Under the pieces are notes generated by a model. It worked only from the letters and a program-made list of their open reading frames with translations, had not been told where the DNA came from and did not search any database. Shown piece after piece: positions 32,835-40,178 of a DNA stretch of 64,000 nt; position 1 is the stretch's first letter; the number at the start of each line of letters is the position of its first letter. The DNA is from Collinsella sp. (GTDB taxonomy: Bacteria > Actinomycetota > Coriobacteriia > Coriobacteriales > Coriobacteriaceae), in contig JAHYYJ010000007.1 in assembly GCA_019425015.1 (NCBI GenBank), positions 1 through 64,000 on the forward strand, given 5' to 3'. The position numbers and the translations under genes were made by a program.

Positions 32835-33899
32835 ATGAACAACAGCCTCCGCGGTCGCGACTACATCAACATCCATGATCTCTCCTCCGAGGATTTCCGC
32901 TATCTCATCGATCTTGCCTGGAACCTTAAGGCTCAGAAGAAGTCTGGTGTCGACCAGCGCTACTTCCCCGGCAAAAACGTCCTCGCCAACTTTGAGTGGG
33001 GCTCGACCCGTACTCGTTGCGCATTCGAGACCTCCTGCAACGATTTGGGCATGGGCTTCACTTATCTGACCAACTCCCACATGGGTGACTGCGAGACCGT
33101 CAAGGATGCCATGCGCGTCTTCAACGGCATGTATGATCTCATCGTCTACCGCGCACAGAAGGACGAGCAGTTCCTCTATGACGTCGCCGACCTGGTTGAC
33201 ATCCCGGTCATCAATGCCCTTACTCTCGGCGATCACCCGACTCAGATGCTCGCTGACGCTCTTACGATGGAAGAGCAATGGGGCGGTCTGCGTACGAGCC
33301 GCGGCAAGAAGATGGCTTTCGTTGGCAACTGCGCCGGCGCCCCGGTGTGGTATGGCCGTCTGTGCGCGATGCTCGACATGGACTTCCTCGCCATCGGTCC
33401 CGACGACCTCCGTCATCAGATGTGCAAGGAAATGGTCGAAGAGGTGGAGGCCTGCTACGCCAAGTACGCTCCCAATAGGACCTTTACCATCACCTCTGAC
33501 CTCGATGCCTTGGATGGCGTTGACGTTATCGTTACCGAGGAGTGGCGCTACATCAACCCCGAGTGCGGCGAAGAGGTTCTGGATCCCGACGACTACAACT
33601 CCTGGCTGGGCGATGCCGAGTCTCTGTACCCCTATCGCGTCACCAGCGAGCTGTGCAAGCGCACCAACAATCCCGACATCTTCTGCATGCATGAGCTTCC
33701 TTCTGTCCACAACGCAGATCACCGTGTTGGCAAGATGCTCCTCGACCAGTGCAAGAACGACCTCCATCGCGAGATCATCACCGAGGGTTTCGAGATTGCC
33801 GACGAGTGCTTTGAGGCCAACGCTTCGGTCATCTTCCGTGAGGCAGAGAACCGTCAGCACACCATCAAGGCCGTTATGTGTGCCCTTCTAGGTCTCTAG
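32835..33899 (+). CDS. Carbamoyltransferase of the ornithine/putrescine carbamoyltransferase family
   Basis: A 354-residue transcarbamoylase. The carbamoyl-phosphate site is clear as GSTRTRCAFE (about 56-65) and DHPTQMLAD (about 134-142). The second-substrate site departs from ornithine carbamoyltransferase: HCLPA is replaced by MHELPSVHN and DVWxSMG by DVIVTEEW. Next to agmatine deiminase, the expected reaction is phosphorolysis of N-carbamoylputrescine to putrescine and carbamoyl phosphate. The carbamate kinase that would make ATP is not in the window. AAAGG precedes the ATG. Specificity is an inference from context. Confidence 0.78.
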   Translation: MNNSLRGRDYINIHDLSSEDFRYLIDLAWNLKAQKKSGVDQRYFPGKNVLANFEWGSTRTRCAFETSCNDLGMGFTYLTNSHMGDCETVKDAMRVFNGMYDLIVYRAQKDEQFLYDVADLVDIPVINALTLGDHPTQMLADALTMEEQWGGLRTSRGKKMAFVGNCAGAPVWYGRLCAMLDMDFLAIGPDDLRHQMCKEMVEEVEACYAKYAPNRTFTITSDLDALDGVDVIVTEEWRYINPECGEEVLDPDDYNSWLGDAESLYPYRVTSELCKRTNNPDIFCMHELPSVHNADHRVGKMLLDQCKNDLHREIITEGFEIADECFEANASVIFREAENRQHTIKAVMCALLGL

Positions 33900-33910
33900 G
33901 AGTTGTATCA

Positions 33911-35176
33911 ATGGAAAATGCAAAGTTAAAGAGCAGCAAGGTCTACGCATGGGTTCTCGTAATCGCGCTTGGCCTCATGTCTGCTGGTACGACCGGATCC
34001 TATAGCGTAATCGCCGGCTCCTTCGTCGCGCCCGTGTGCGAGGAGTTCGGGTTTGACTATTCAATCTTCTCGTATTACTTCACCGCGACGCTCATCGGTC
34101 TTGCGGCGGCGCTTCCGTTTGTCGGAAAACTCATCCCCAAGGTTGTTGGCAAGGTTTGGCTCCCCGTCGTCGAGCTTATTCTGCTCGCCGCCGGCGCAGG
34201 CATGGCTTTCTACACCGAAGTTTGGATGTTCATCGCCGCTGGCGCCCTGATTGGCATTTGCTTCGCCTTCACCACCGGCGTCGCCATGTCCGACGTTATT
34301 GACCAGTGGTTCAAAAAATCTGGTGGCCTGGCAATTGGTCTTGCTTGGGCAGTGAACTCGATTTACATGCTCATCATGAGCCCCGTCATCACCTCTGTCA
34401 TCGAGGCCGCTGGCTGGAGGACTGGTTATCTGGTGCTCGCTGGCGTCTCCGCCGTGCTCATTCTCCCCGCTTCCGTCCTGATTATCCGCTATAAGCCTCA
34501 GGACAAGGGCATGCTGCCCTATGGCTACGTCGAGGGCGAGACGGTCGCCGAGACCGAGGAGACGACCGAGGATAGCACGCGTGGCGTTAGCTATGCGCGC
34601 GCCATTAAGTCGCCTGCCTTCTTCTTCTGCATCGGCTTCCTCTGCCTCGTTCAGCTCACTTGCTGCATGAACCAGCTCTTCCCGACGTATGCTTCCGAGG
34701 TTGGTTTTAGCCCCATGGTGGGCGGCTTCATGGTATCCGCTGCATCGCTCTTCGATCTGTTCCTCAATCCGATCGTCGGCACCACTTGCGATAAGTTCGG
34801 CAGCACGAAGGCCATTCTGGGCTGGCTCGCTGTCTCCATCCTCTCCTTTGTCATGCTCATGATGAGCAGCGGCAACTCGACGCTCAGCATCTTCGCAGCA
34901 GGCGTGAACGACGTAATGTACGTCATCGCTGGCACTGCCCTGACCGTTTTGGTTATGGATGTCTTTGGCTCCCGCGATTTCGGTCGCATCTTCGCGCTGA
35001 TCTGCTCCGTGGGCTATATCGTCGGCGCCTTTGGCATGCCCGTTATGATGAAGGTCTATGAGCTTGTCGGCTCCTTCCAGGGCGTCTTCATCTTCTGCAT
35101 CGCATGCAACGTTATTATCGGCCTGTTCTTGCTGCTGGCAAAAAAGACTGGTAAGAACCTCTCCTGGGACGAATAG
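33911..35176 (+). CDS. MFS transporter, OFA-like (paralogue 2)
   Basis: A 421-residue, 12-helix carrier, clearly duplicated from or with the one at 29252-30532: both share ALGLMSAGTTG, IAGSFVAPVCE, MAFYTEVWMFI and SFQGVFIFCIACN. It is 11 bases after the carbamoyltransferase stop, with AGGAG eight bases before the ATG, so it belongs to the agmatine operon and is the better candidate for the agmatine-putrescine exchanger of this pathway. OFA-like carriers are not known for this role, where APC-type antiporters usually serve; that makes the assignment uncertain. Confidence 0.82.
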   Translation: MENAKLKSSKVYAWVLVIALGLMSAGTTGSYSVIAGSFVAPVCEEFGFDYSIFSYYFTATLIGLAAALPFVGKLIPKVVGKVWLPVVELILLAAGAGMAFYTEVWMFIAAGALIGICFAFTTGVAMSDVIDQWFKKSGGLAIGLAWAVNSIYMLIMSPVITSVIEAAGWRTGYLVLAGVSAVLILPASVLIIRYKPQDKGMLPYGYVEGETVAETEETTEDSTRGVSYARAIKSPAFFFCIGFLCLVQLTCCMNQLFPTYASEVGFSPMVGGFMVSAASLFDLFLNPIVGTTCDKFGSTKAILGWLAVSILSFVMLMMSSGNSTLSIFAAGVNDVMYVIAGTALTVLVMDVFGSRDFGRIFALICSVGYIVGAFGMPVMMKVYELVGSFQGVFIFCIACNVIIGLFLLLAKKTGKNLSWDE

Positions 35177-35226
35177 TCCGATTCGTCTTAGACATACGCT
35201 GTAGGGCTTAACCTGCAGCCGCTTTG

Positions 35227-35255
35227 GGGCATCGACTAACGTCGGTGCCCTTTTT
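35227..35255 (+). terminator. Rho-independent terminator of the agmatine operon
   Basis: GGGCATCGAC pairs with GTCGGTGCCC around TAAC, followed by TTTTT. Confidence 0.8.
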
Positions 35256-35262
35256 CATCGAA

Positions 35263-35493
35263 TGTGACAAAGGGACAGCCCCTTTGTCACATTGAGTGGC
35301 TTGTAAATCGAGGTCTAATGCTTTTCCCGAGAAGTGAACGAGTCAAAATGGACCCCCGAAGCATCGACACTTTTGGCGAGCAATTTCCTGCGGTTTTGCA
35401 GTCGAATCCTGCGGTTTTGATGCCTAAAAATGCCAATGCTTCGGGCGTCCAAAAACAGTCGTTCACTTCTCGGGAAAAGTATTAGACCTCGAG
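35263..35493. repeat. MITE-like hairpin element with palindrome (copy 2)
   Basis: Same structure as 28887-29120: palindrome TGTGACAAAGG/CCTTTGTCACA (35263-35291), then inverted arms at about 35305-35341 and 35459-35492 with one base change, enclosing a diverged core. Like the first copy it lies just after an operon end, here right behind its terminator. Confidence 0.8.
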
Positions 35494-35534
35494 ATATAGA
35501 CGATGTTCGCGAGCGGCAATTAGAGCGTAAGCCT

Positions 35535-36668
35535 TTAGTTCTTTTTTGCAGAGAGCATGAGCCTAATTTCCGGATGGGTGTATTCGTCGAAATCTTCTGC
35601 GGCTTCGGTGTCAAAGGTGTAGTACGACTTGATAGATTCGTCCTCCGTCTTGATGCTGATTTCTTTATATAGGGATCCGGCTAAAAATGTCTGTTTAAAA
35701 TCATCCGACAGGCTGCATGGCGTGAGGAGGCCCGGTGTGGCAACGGAAATGTCCAACCCGTTGAGCGGGGCGCAGAGCGTCGCGATGTCCTGCTCGGCGC
35801 GAGCGAGGTTGTCTGCAAGGCTTTCCTCGGGGTTGACCTGACTGGTGTAATCGACGTCCGTGAGCATGCCGTCTGCATCAAAAGAAAGGTAGACATAGGC
35901 TGCTTGAGCGCCAAGGTCATTGTCGCGCAGATAGCCGATAATGCGGTAGCCGTAGTCGTGATACGACTCGTATGGGTCGTCTGCCGCGACGCGTTCACAC
36001 ACGGGCTCCAGGGCATCTTGCGCGATGGCGAGCTGCTCGGCAACTGCAGCCTTTCTCGCCTGAAGCTCGTTATTTCCCTGGACAAACTGCGGGATGTAGA
36101 CGCCAAGCAGCACAATGGCGGGCACCACTGCGAGAGCTATGGCCTGCTTCTTGACGCTTGGAATCGTCACGCCGTATGCGTTTGCCATGGCCTCGGCATT
36201 GCTCGAGGTCTCGGCTAGCACGTCTGCCGCGGTGGCAACTGCCCCTACGGCGCCGGCGACCTCCGCGGCGCCGCCCAGGTTGCGCGCGAGATCGTTATCA
36301 CTGTTCTTGAGCAGGCGGCCGGCAGCTTGCGTGGCGAGCACGCCGGCGACCTCCGCGGAGCGGTCTTTGTTGGTTTGGGCTACCGCAAGCCTGCTCTGCA
36401 GCTCCTTCCACTGTTTGCCCTGCATTCCAAAGCGCGGCGCAAGAGCGCAATAGCAAAAGACGACGAGTTCGATTACGGTGAGTGCGATGGCGGTATATAT
36501 GCCCGCGGGTTGGAATTCCTTTTGGTGGAACGCGATATCGTTGATCATTTGGAGCGGCAGCATGAGCAGACATGCTACGAACGACATGACGAGTGCGGTC
36601 GCTGCGATCTTGGGGTACGCACAGTACCGCTGAATGCGTTTCTTTTCACGTTCGGTGAGCTGATGCAT
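35535..36668 (-). CDS. Membrane protein with extracellular domain, unknown function
   Basis: A 377-residue protein. Two membrane helices near the N-terminus (about 20-38 and 53-75), an Ala-rich helical cytoplasmic stretch (NLGGAAEVAGAVGAVATAAD), a third helix (about 180-200, AIALAVVPAIVLLGVYIPQF) and an outer C-terminal domain of about 170 residues with KAAVAEQLAIAQDALEPVCE. No family is recognised. The start is taken at the second ATG, which has GAGG five bases upstream; another ATG six codons earlier is possible. It lies alone between two dispersed repeats. Confidence 0.65.
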   Translation of the reverse strand: MHQLTEREKKRIQRYCAYPKIAATALVMSFVACLLMLPLQMINDIAFHQKEFQPAGIYTAIALTVIELVVFCYCALAPRFGMQGKQWKELQSRLAVAQTNKDRSAEVAGVLATQAAGRLLKNSDNDLARNLGGAAEVAGAVGAVATAADVLAETSSNAEAMANAYGVTIPSVKKQAIALAVVPAIVLLGVYIPQFVQGNNELQARKAAVAEQLAIAQDALEPVCERVAADDPYESYHDYGYRIIGYLRDNDLGAQAAYVYLSFDADGMLTDVDYTSQVNPEESLADNLARAEQDIATLCAPLNGLDISVATPGLLTPCSLSDDFKQTFLAGSLYKEISIKTEDESIKSYYTFDTEAAEDFDEYTHPEIRLMLSAKKN

Positions 36669-36871
36669 GGGGGCCTCGACTCTCATCGTTTTTCGGGGGC
36701 GATGCGCACACGCTATTGAGTATAGATGAGTGGGGGAGCTGCTGCGGGACGGCCCTACTTGCTGTTCGTGGACACCGTTCACCTTCGTTGCACAGGGATG
36801 GTTGGAGGGCTGGTTGGCGTCAAGTAACCGCCTCCGCCTTGTGGGCCGCCTCGAGGACAAGGCATAATGCA

Positions 36872-36900
36872 TGTGACAAAGGGGCAGTCCCTTTGCCACA
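36872..36900. repeat. TGTGACAAAGG palindrome (solo copy)
   Basis: TGTGACAAAGG pairs with CCTTTGCCACA (one mismatch). It lies just before the dus gene and has neither the tail nor the hairpin element of the other copies. Confidence 0.7.
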
Positions 36901-36915
36901 TTGATTTGAGAGTAG

Positions 36916-37875
36916 ATGTTGATGATTCTATCGCTTGCCCCTATGGAGGGGATTACCGGGCATGTGTTCCGTCGCGTGCACGCGGAGTGCTTCGGTGCGC
37001 TCGATTGCTATTACACGCCGTTCTTGCCGCCGCCACGGGTGGGAAACCGCTTTGGCGGCAAGGCGTTTAAGGAGGTCGACCCTGTCAATAACCAGGGGCT
37101 CAACGTAGTGCCTCAGCTGATGTCCAAGAACGCGGACGAGTTTGTGTGGGCGGCACAGGTGCTCGCCGACATGGGTTATCGCGAGGTCAATCTCAACTTG
37201 GGTTGTCCTTCGGGAACGGTTGTCGCCAAGGGCAAGGGTTCGGGTTTCTTGCGCAATCTCGACGAGCTCGAGGTGTTCTTGAGCGACGTGTGCGAGCACT
37301 CGCCGCTGCCGGTGTCGGTCAAGACCAGGCTGGGGTTGGAAAGCGACGACGAATACGAGCGCGTACTCGACCTCTATTGCCGCATGCCGCTGGCAGAGCT
37401 GATCGTGCATCCGCGCGTGCAAAAGGACCGTTATACGGGCTCGCCGCGCAAGGAGTTTTACGGCGAGACGCTGGAGCGGGCGCCGTTCCCCGTTGCCTAT
37501 AACGGTGACATCTTTGATCTTGAGGACATGGATGCGCTGGTGGAGGCCTATCCCGGAACGCGTCACGTAATGTTGGGGCGCGGCTTGCTTGCGAACCCCG
37601 CGCTGGCTCGCATGGCTAAGGGCGGTCCTGCTGCCACGGCAGCCGAGCTGCAGCGTTTCCACGACACGCTGTTTGCGGCCTATGCGGACGAGATCGGCGG
37701 CAACGCGGTCTTCCGCATGAAGGAGTTGTGGTTCTACGCCAAATGCGCCTTCGCCGATCCCGCGACCGTTCACAAGCTCGTACGCAAGACCAAAAAGGTC
37801 GACGAATACCGCGCCGCCGTCGATCGCGTCTTTCGCGAACAGCCGCTTGCGCCCGTTGCCCGCTTCGACGGCTAG
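36916..37875 (+). CDS. dus: tRNA-dihydrouridine synthase
   Basis: A 319-residue FMN enzyme that reduces uridines in the D loop of tRNA with NADPH. The barrel begins LSLAPMEGITGHVFRR; FMN contacts appear as VPQLMSKNADEF; the catalytic Cys97 lies in NLNLGCPSGTVVAKGKGSG; HPRVQKDRYTG, PVAYNGDIFD and MLGRGLLANPAL follow as in all Dus proteins, and the C-terminal helical domain is present. Full length. The start has two close ATGs; GAGAG lies before the first. Confidence 0.88.
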   Translation: MLMILSLAPMEGITGHVFRRVHAECFGALDCYYTPFLPPPRVGNRFGGKAFKEVDPVNNQGLNVVPQLMSKNADEFVWAAQVLADMGYREVNLNLGCPSGTVVAKGKGSGFLRNLDELEVFLSDVCEHSPLPVSVKTRLGLESDDEYERVLDLYCRMPLAELIVHPRVQKDRYTGSPRKEFYGETLERAPFPVAYNGDIFDLEDMDALVEAYPGTRHVMLGRGLLANPALARMAKGGPAATAAELQRFHDTLFAAYADEIGGNAVFRMKELWFYAKCAFADPATVHKLVRKTKKVDEYRAAVDRVFREQPLAPVARFDG

Positions 37876-37877
37876 CC

Positions 37878-37931
37878 AGTCATTGGGGACGTTCTTTAAC
37901 GACTAGCTATTTAAGAACGTCCCCGATGACT
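37878..37931. repeat. GGGGACGTTCTT hairpin (copy at dus end)
   Basis: AGTCATTGGGGACGTTCTT pairs with AAGAACGTCCCCGATGACT around 16 bases. The same arm sequence recurs at 44885-44968. It may also end dus transcription. Confidence 0.7.
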
Positions 37932-37961
37932 ATGTTCCCAACGACTATGTTGCAAAAAGCT

Positions 37962-38014
37962 GTACACCAGCATCCAAAGATGTCGAAAAATGTCGACTTT
38001 GGATGCTGGCGTAC
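37962..38014. repeat. 18-bp inverted repeat between dus and glutaredoxin genes
   Basis: GTACACCAGCATCCAAAG pairs with its complement at 37997-38014 with one mismatch; the loop contains a direct repeat ATGTCGA. It is a different hairpin from its neighbours. Confidence 0.65.
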
Positions 38015-38062
38015 TTGTTTGGGCCGTATGGGGTGGAGCCTTGGACGGACGGGGTGCGCGTG

Positions 38063-38308
38063 CTAGAGCAGGTTCTTCTGTACCCATGCGATGATGTAGC
38101 TCGACTCGTAGAGCGGTTTTCCGTCGATAAACAGGCAGGGAACCTGGCGCTTTCCGCCGACGGCGATGAGCGTCTGCTCGGCTTCGGGGTCGGTCGAGAT
38201 ATTGCGCTCGGGAATGGTCACGCCGTTATCGGCCAAAAAGCGCTTGACCTTTATGCAATACGGGCAGCCGGTCATAACGAATAGCGCAAGCTCATGATTA
38301 GTAGCCAT
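38063..38308 (-). CDS. Glutaredoxin-like protein
   Basis: An 81-residue thioredoxin-fold protein with the active site GCPYCIKV (CPYC, about 14-17), the cis-Pro in RQVPCLFIDGKPL and a GSH-type YESSYIIAW end. It reduces disulfides with a low-molecular thiol or thioredoxin reductase. GGAG lies four bases before the ATG. It lies 51 bases after the XRE-TipAS gene on the same strand and may be co-transcribed. Confidence 0.85.
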   Translation of the reverse strand: MATNHELALFVMTGCPYCIKVKRFLADNGVTIPERNISTDPEAEQTLIAVGGKRQVPCLFIDGKPLYESSYIIAWVQKNLL

Positions 38309-38359
38309 AGGTCTCCAATCGGTTGCAGTTTTGATTGAAATACCCAAAGCCGCCGCGGT

Positions 38360-39187
38360 CTATGCGCGGACCAGTGACGACTCGATGGCCTGGACCAGAA
38401 ACGCCGTGGCTCCGGTGCCGCAGGGCTTGTCGTAGTAGTCAACAAAGCGCTGGTCGGCCAGATAGCCGTGGGCGAGGCCCAGGTATTCTTCGTCTTGGGG
38501 CTCGTGTCCCCAGTTAAGGCCAATCCATCGACGGTGCATCGTGACAAGCTTGCGGGCCTCGTTGCTCTCTGGGTCGCCAATGCCCATGGCAATCGAGAGC
38601 TGGCCCAGAATAGCGCGTTCAAGTTCCTTCATGTCGTTCCATGTCTCGGGGTCCATGTCCAGCAGCGCTTCGTTTGCCGCGTCGATGGTCTCGTCGCCAT
38701 AGCGCGCCCGTGCCTCGGCGCCGTAGCGCTCTTCGTTTTCCTGCACGGAGCGCCAGCGCTCCAGTTGCGGCAGGACGGCGCCCATGAGCGAGACGGCTTC
38801 GTCGAGTGACATGCCGGTGTTTTGCGCCAGGCGCGGGGCACAGTCCTCGATCATTGCCTCCATCGTGGTGTCGTAGGTGTACTGGCCGTGGTCGTAGCAC
38901 CACTTGCAGTAATGGTCGGTCGCGGCGCCCGTGGCATCGGTGCCGCAGTCGTCGGGCGTGAGTATCATGCCGCAGCTCTGGCAATAGCGCTCGGGCATTT
39001 CGAGCAGATGAGACAGGGGCTCGCCGGTCACAGCGGCGATGAGCTTCATCATGTCGATGCCCGGTGTGACCTCGCCACGCTCCCAACGGCTGACGGCTTG
39101 GCGTGTGACGAAGAGCTTGGCGGCGAGCTGCTCTTGGGTAAGGTGATGGGCGTGACGGACGGCGATGAGCTTTTCTGCAAAGGCCAT
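38360..39187 (-). CDS. XRE-type regulator with zinc-ribbon and TipAS-like ligand domain
   Basis: A 275-residue regulator in three parts. Residues 1-65: helix-turn-helix HHLTQEQLAAKLFVTRQAVS with WERGEVTPGI. Residues 68-100: a zinc ribbon with CQSCGMI and YCKWCYDHGQ. Residues 130-275: a TipAS-like fold (ERYGAEARARYGDETIDAAN, then HRRWIGLNWGHEP and DQRFVDYYDKPCG), which in TipA binds thiopeptide antibiotics. In TipA this domain is joined to a MerR head; here an XRE head and zinc ribbon replace it. It probably senses a drug or stress ligand. It is read away from trmO. Confidence 0.8.
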   Translation of the reverse strand: MAFAEKLIAVRHAHHLTQEQLAAKLFVTRQAVSRWERGEVTPGIDMMKLIAAVTGEPLSHLLEMPERYCQSCGMILTPDDCGTDATGAATDHYCKWCYDHGQYTYDTTMEAMIEDCAPRLAQNTGMSLDEAVSLMGAVLPQLERWRSVQENEERYGAEARARYGDETIDAANEALLDMDPETWNDMKELERAILGQLSIAMGIGDPESNEARKLVTMHRRWIGLNWGHEPQDEEYLGLAHGYLADQRFVDYYDKPCGTGATAFLVQAIESSLVRA

Positions 39188-39328
39188 AACGGCTCCTTTC
39201 TGCTGGTTGATGGCTTAAGCATACGCGGCAGCAGGCGCCCTTCCAAGCAACCGTTGGTTGCACGACGGGGGACCGCGGCGAAGAATTGCACGCAACGCCC
39301 CACACCTCCATGCCGTACAATGACCGGC

Positions 39329-40060
39329 ATGGAACCTATCGCACACATACATACCGACCTGCCGCAGAAGTTCGGCATTCCGCGCAACAGCTTTTTGGCG
39401 CCTCATCTGCAGGGACACATCGTCTTTGAGCCGGAATTTGCCTCCAATGCAGCGGTTGAGGGCCTGGACTCCTTCTCTCACCTATGGCTGTTGTGGCGCT
39501 TCGAAAACGGAACGCCCGGCGGCACGGCAAACGACATAGCTGCCGATGCCAAGTCGCAGGACAGGTCTGGCACCAACGTCAAGTGGTCGAAGACCGTGCG
39601 CCCGCCGCGTCTGGGCGGAGCCGAGCGCGTGGGTGTCTTTGCCACGCGCAGTCCGTTTCGCCCTAATCCCATCGGGCTCACCTGCGTTAAGCTCGACCGC
39701 GTGGAGCTTACCGACGACGGCCCCATCATCCATGTGCTGGGGGCCGATCTGCGCGACGGCACGCCCATCTACGATATCAAGCCCTACATCCCGTTTGCGG
39801 ACTGCCACCCGGATGCGACCGGCGGCTGGATTGAGGGTGCTCCGTGGCAAGAGCTCGATGTTGAGTTTCCACAAGCGCTGCAGGATATGGTCCCGCCCGC
39901 AAAGCTCCCCGGCTTGGCCGAGGTTCTTCGCCAAGATCCGCGCCGCGCGGGCAGCAAGCACGAGCCAAACCGCGTTTACCACTTGGCCTACGCCGGACTC
40001 GACATATCTTTTACGGTCGATGAAACCCAGCTAACCGTAGTCGCCGTCAACGACGCGTAA
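39329..40060 (+). CDS. trmO: tRNA (N6-threonylcarbamoyl-A37) methyltransferase TrmO (TsaA family)
   Basis: A 243-residue TsaA/TrmO-family protein. Characteristic stretches: EPIAHIHTDLPQKFGIPRNS, the conserved FSHLWLLWRF, GGAERVGVFATRSPFRPNPI with GLTCVKL, GADLRDGTPIYDIKPY and IPFADCHPDA. It methylates t6A37 of tRNA with SAM. An ATG three codons earlier (39320) is possible. No ribosome site precedes either ATG, and TACAAT lies 7 bases before the second, so the message may be leaderless. Confidence 0.85.
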   Translation: MEPIAHIHTDLPQKFGIPRNSFLAPHLQGHIVFEPEFASNAAVEGLDSFSHLWLLWRFENGTPGGTANDIAADAKSQDRSGTNVKWSKTVRPPRLGGAERVGVFATRSPFRPNPIGLTCVKLDRVELTDDGPIIHVLGADLRDGTPIYDIKPYIPFADCHPDATGGWIEGAPWQELDVEFPQALQDMVPPAKLPGLAEVLRQDPRRAGSKHEPNRVYHLAYAGLDISFTVDETQLTVVAVNDA

Positions 40061-40178
40061 GGCTAACCAGCCATCCGTCTGCACCCGTCAAATTAAGCGC
40101 CAAACCCCATGCCAAAATCGCCTACGCTGGTGGACAATAACGCCTATCGAAACAGCCTTCTTTGCACGGGAGCTCAGC

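Noticed and set aside
35395..35425. tRNA-like TTCGAATCC fragment (GTCGAATCCTGCGG)
   Set aside because: It resembles a T arm but no acceptor, D or anticodon arm can be folded around it; it is part of the dispersed repeat core.
28950..35614. Short frames inside the hairpin elements sharing an RGLILFPRSER-type peptide
   Set aside because: They occur on both strands because the element is an inverted repeat, have no ribosome sites and are broken in each copy; the conservation is of DNA, not protein.
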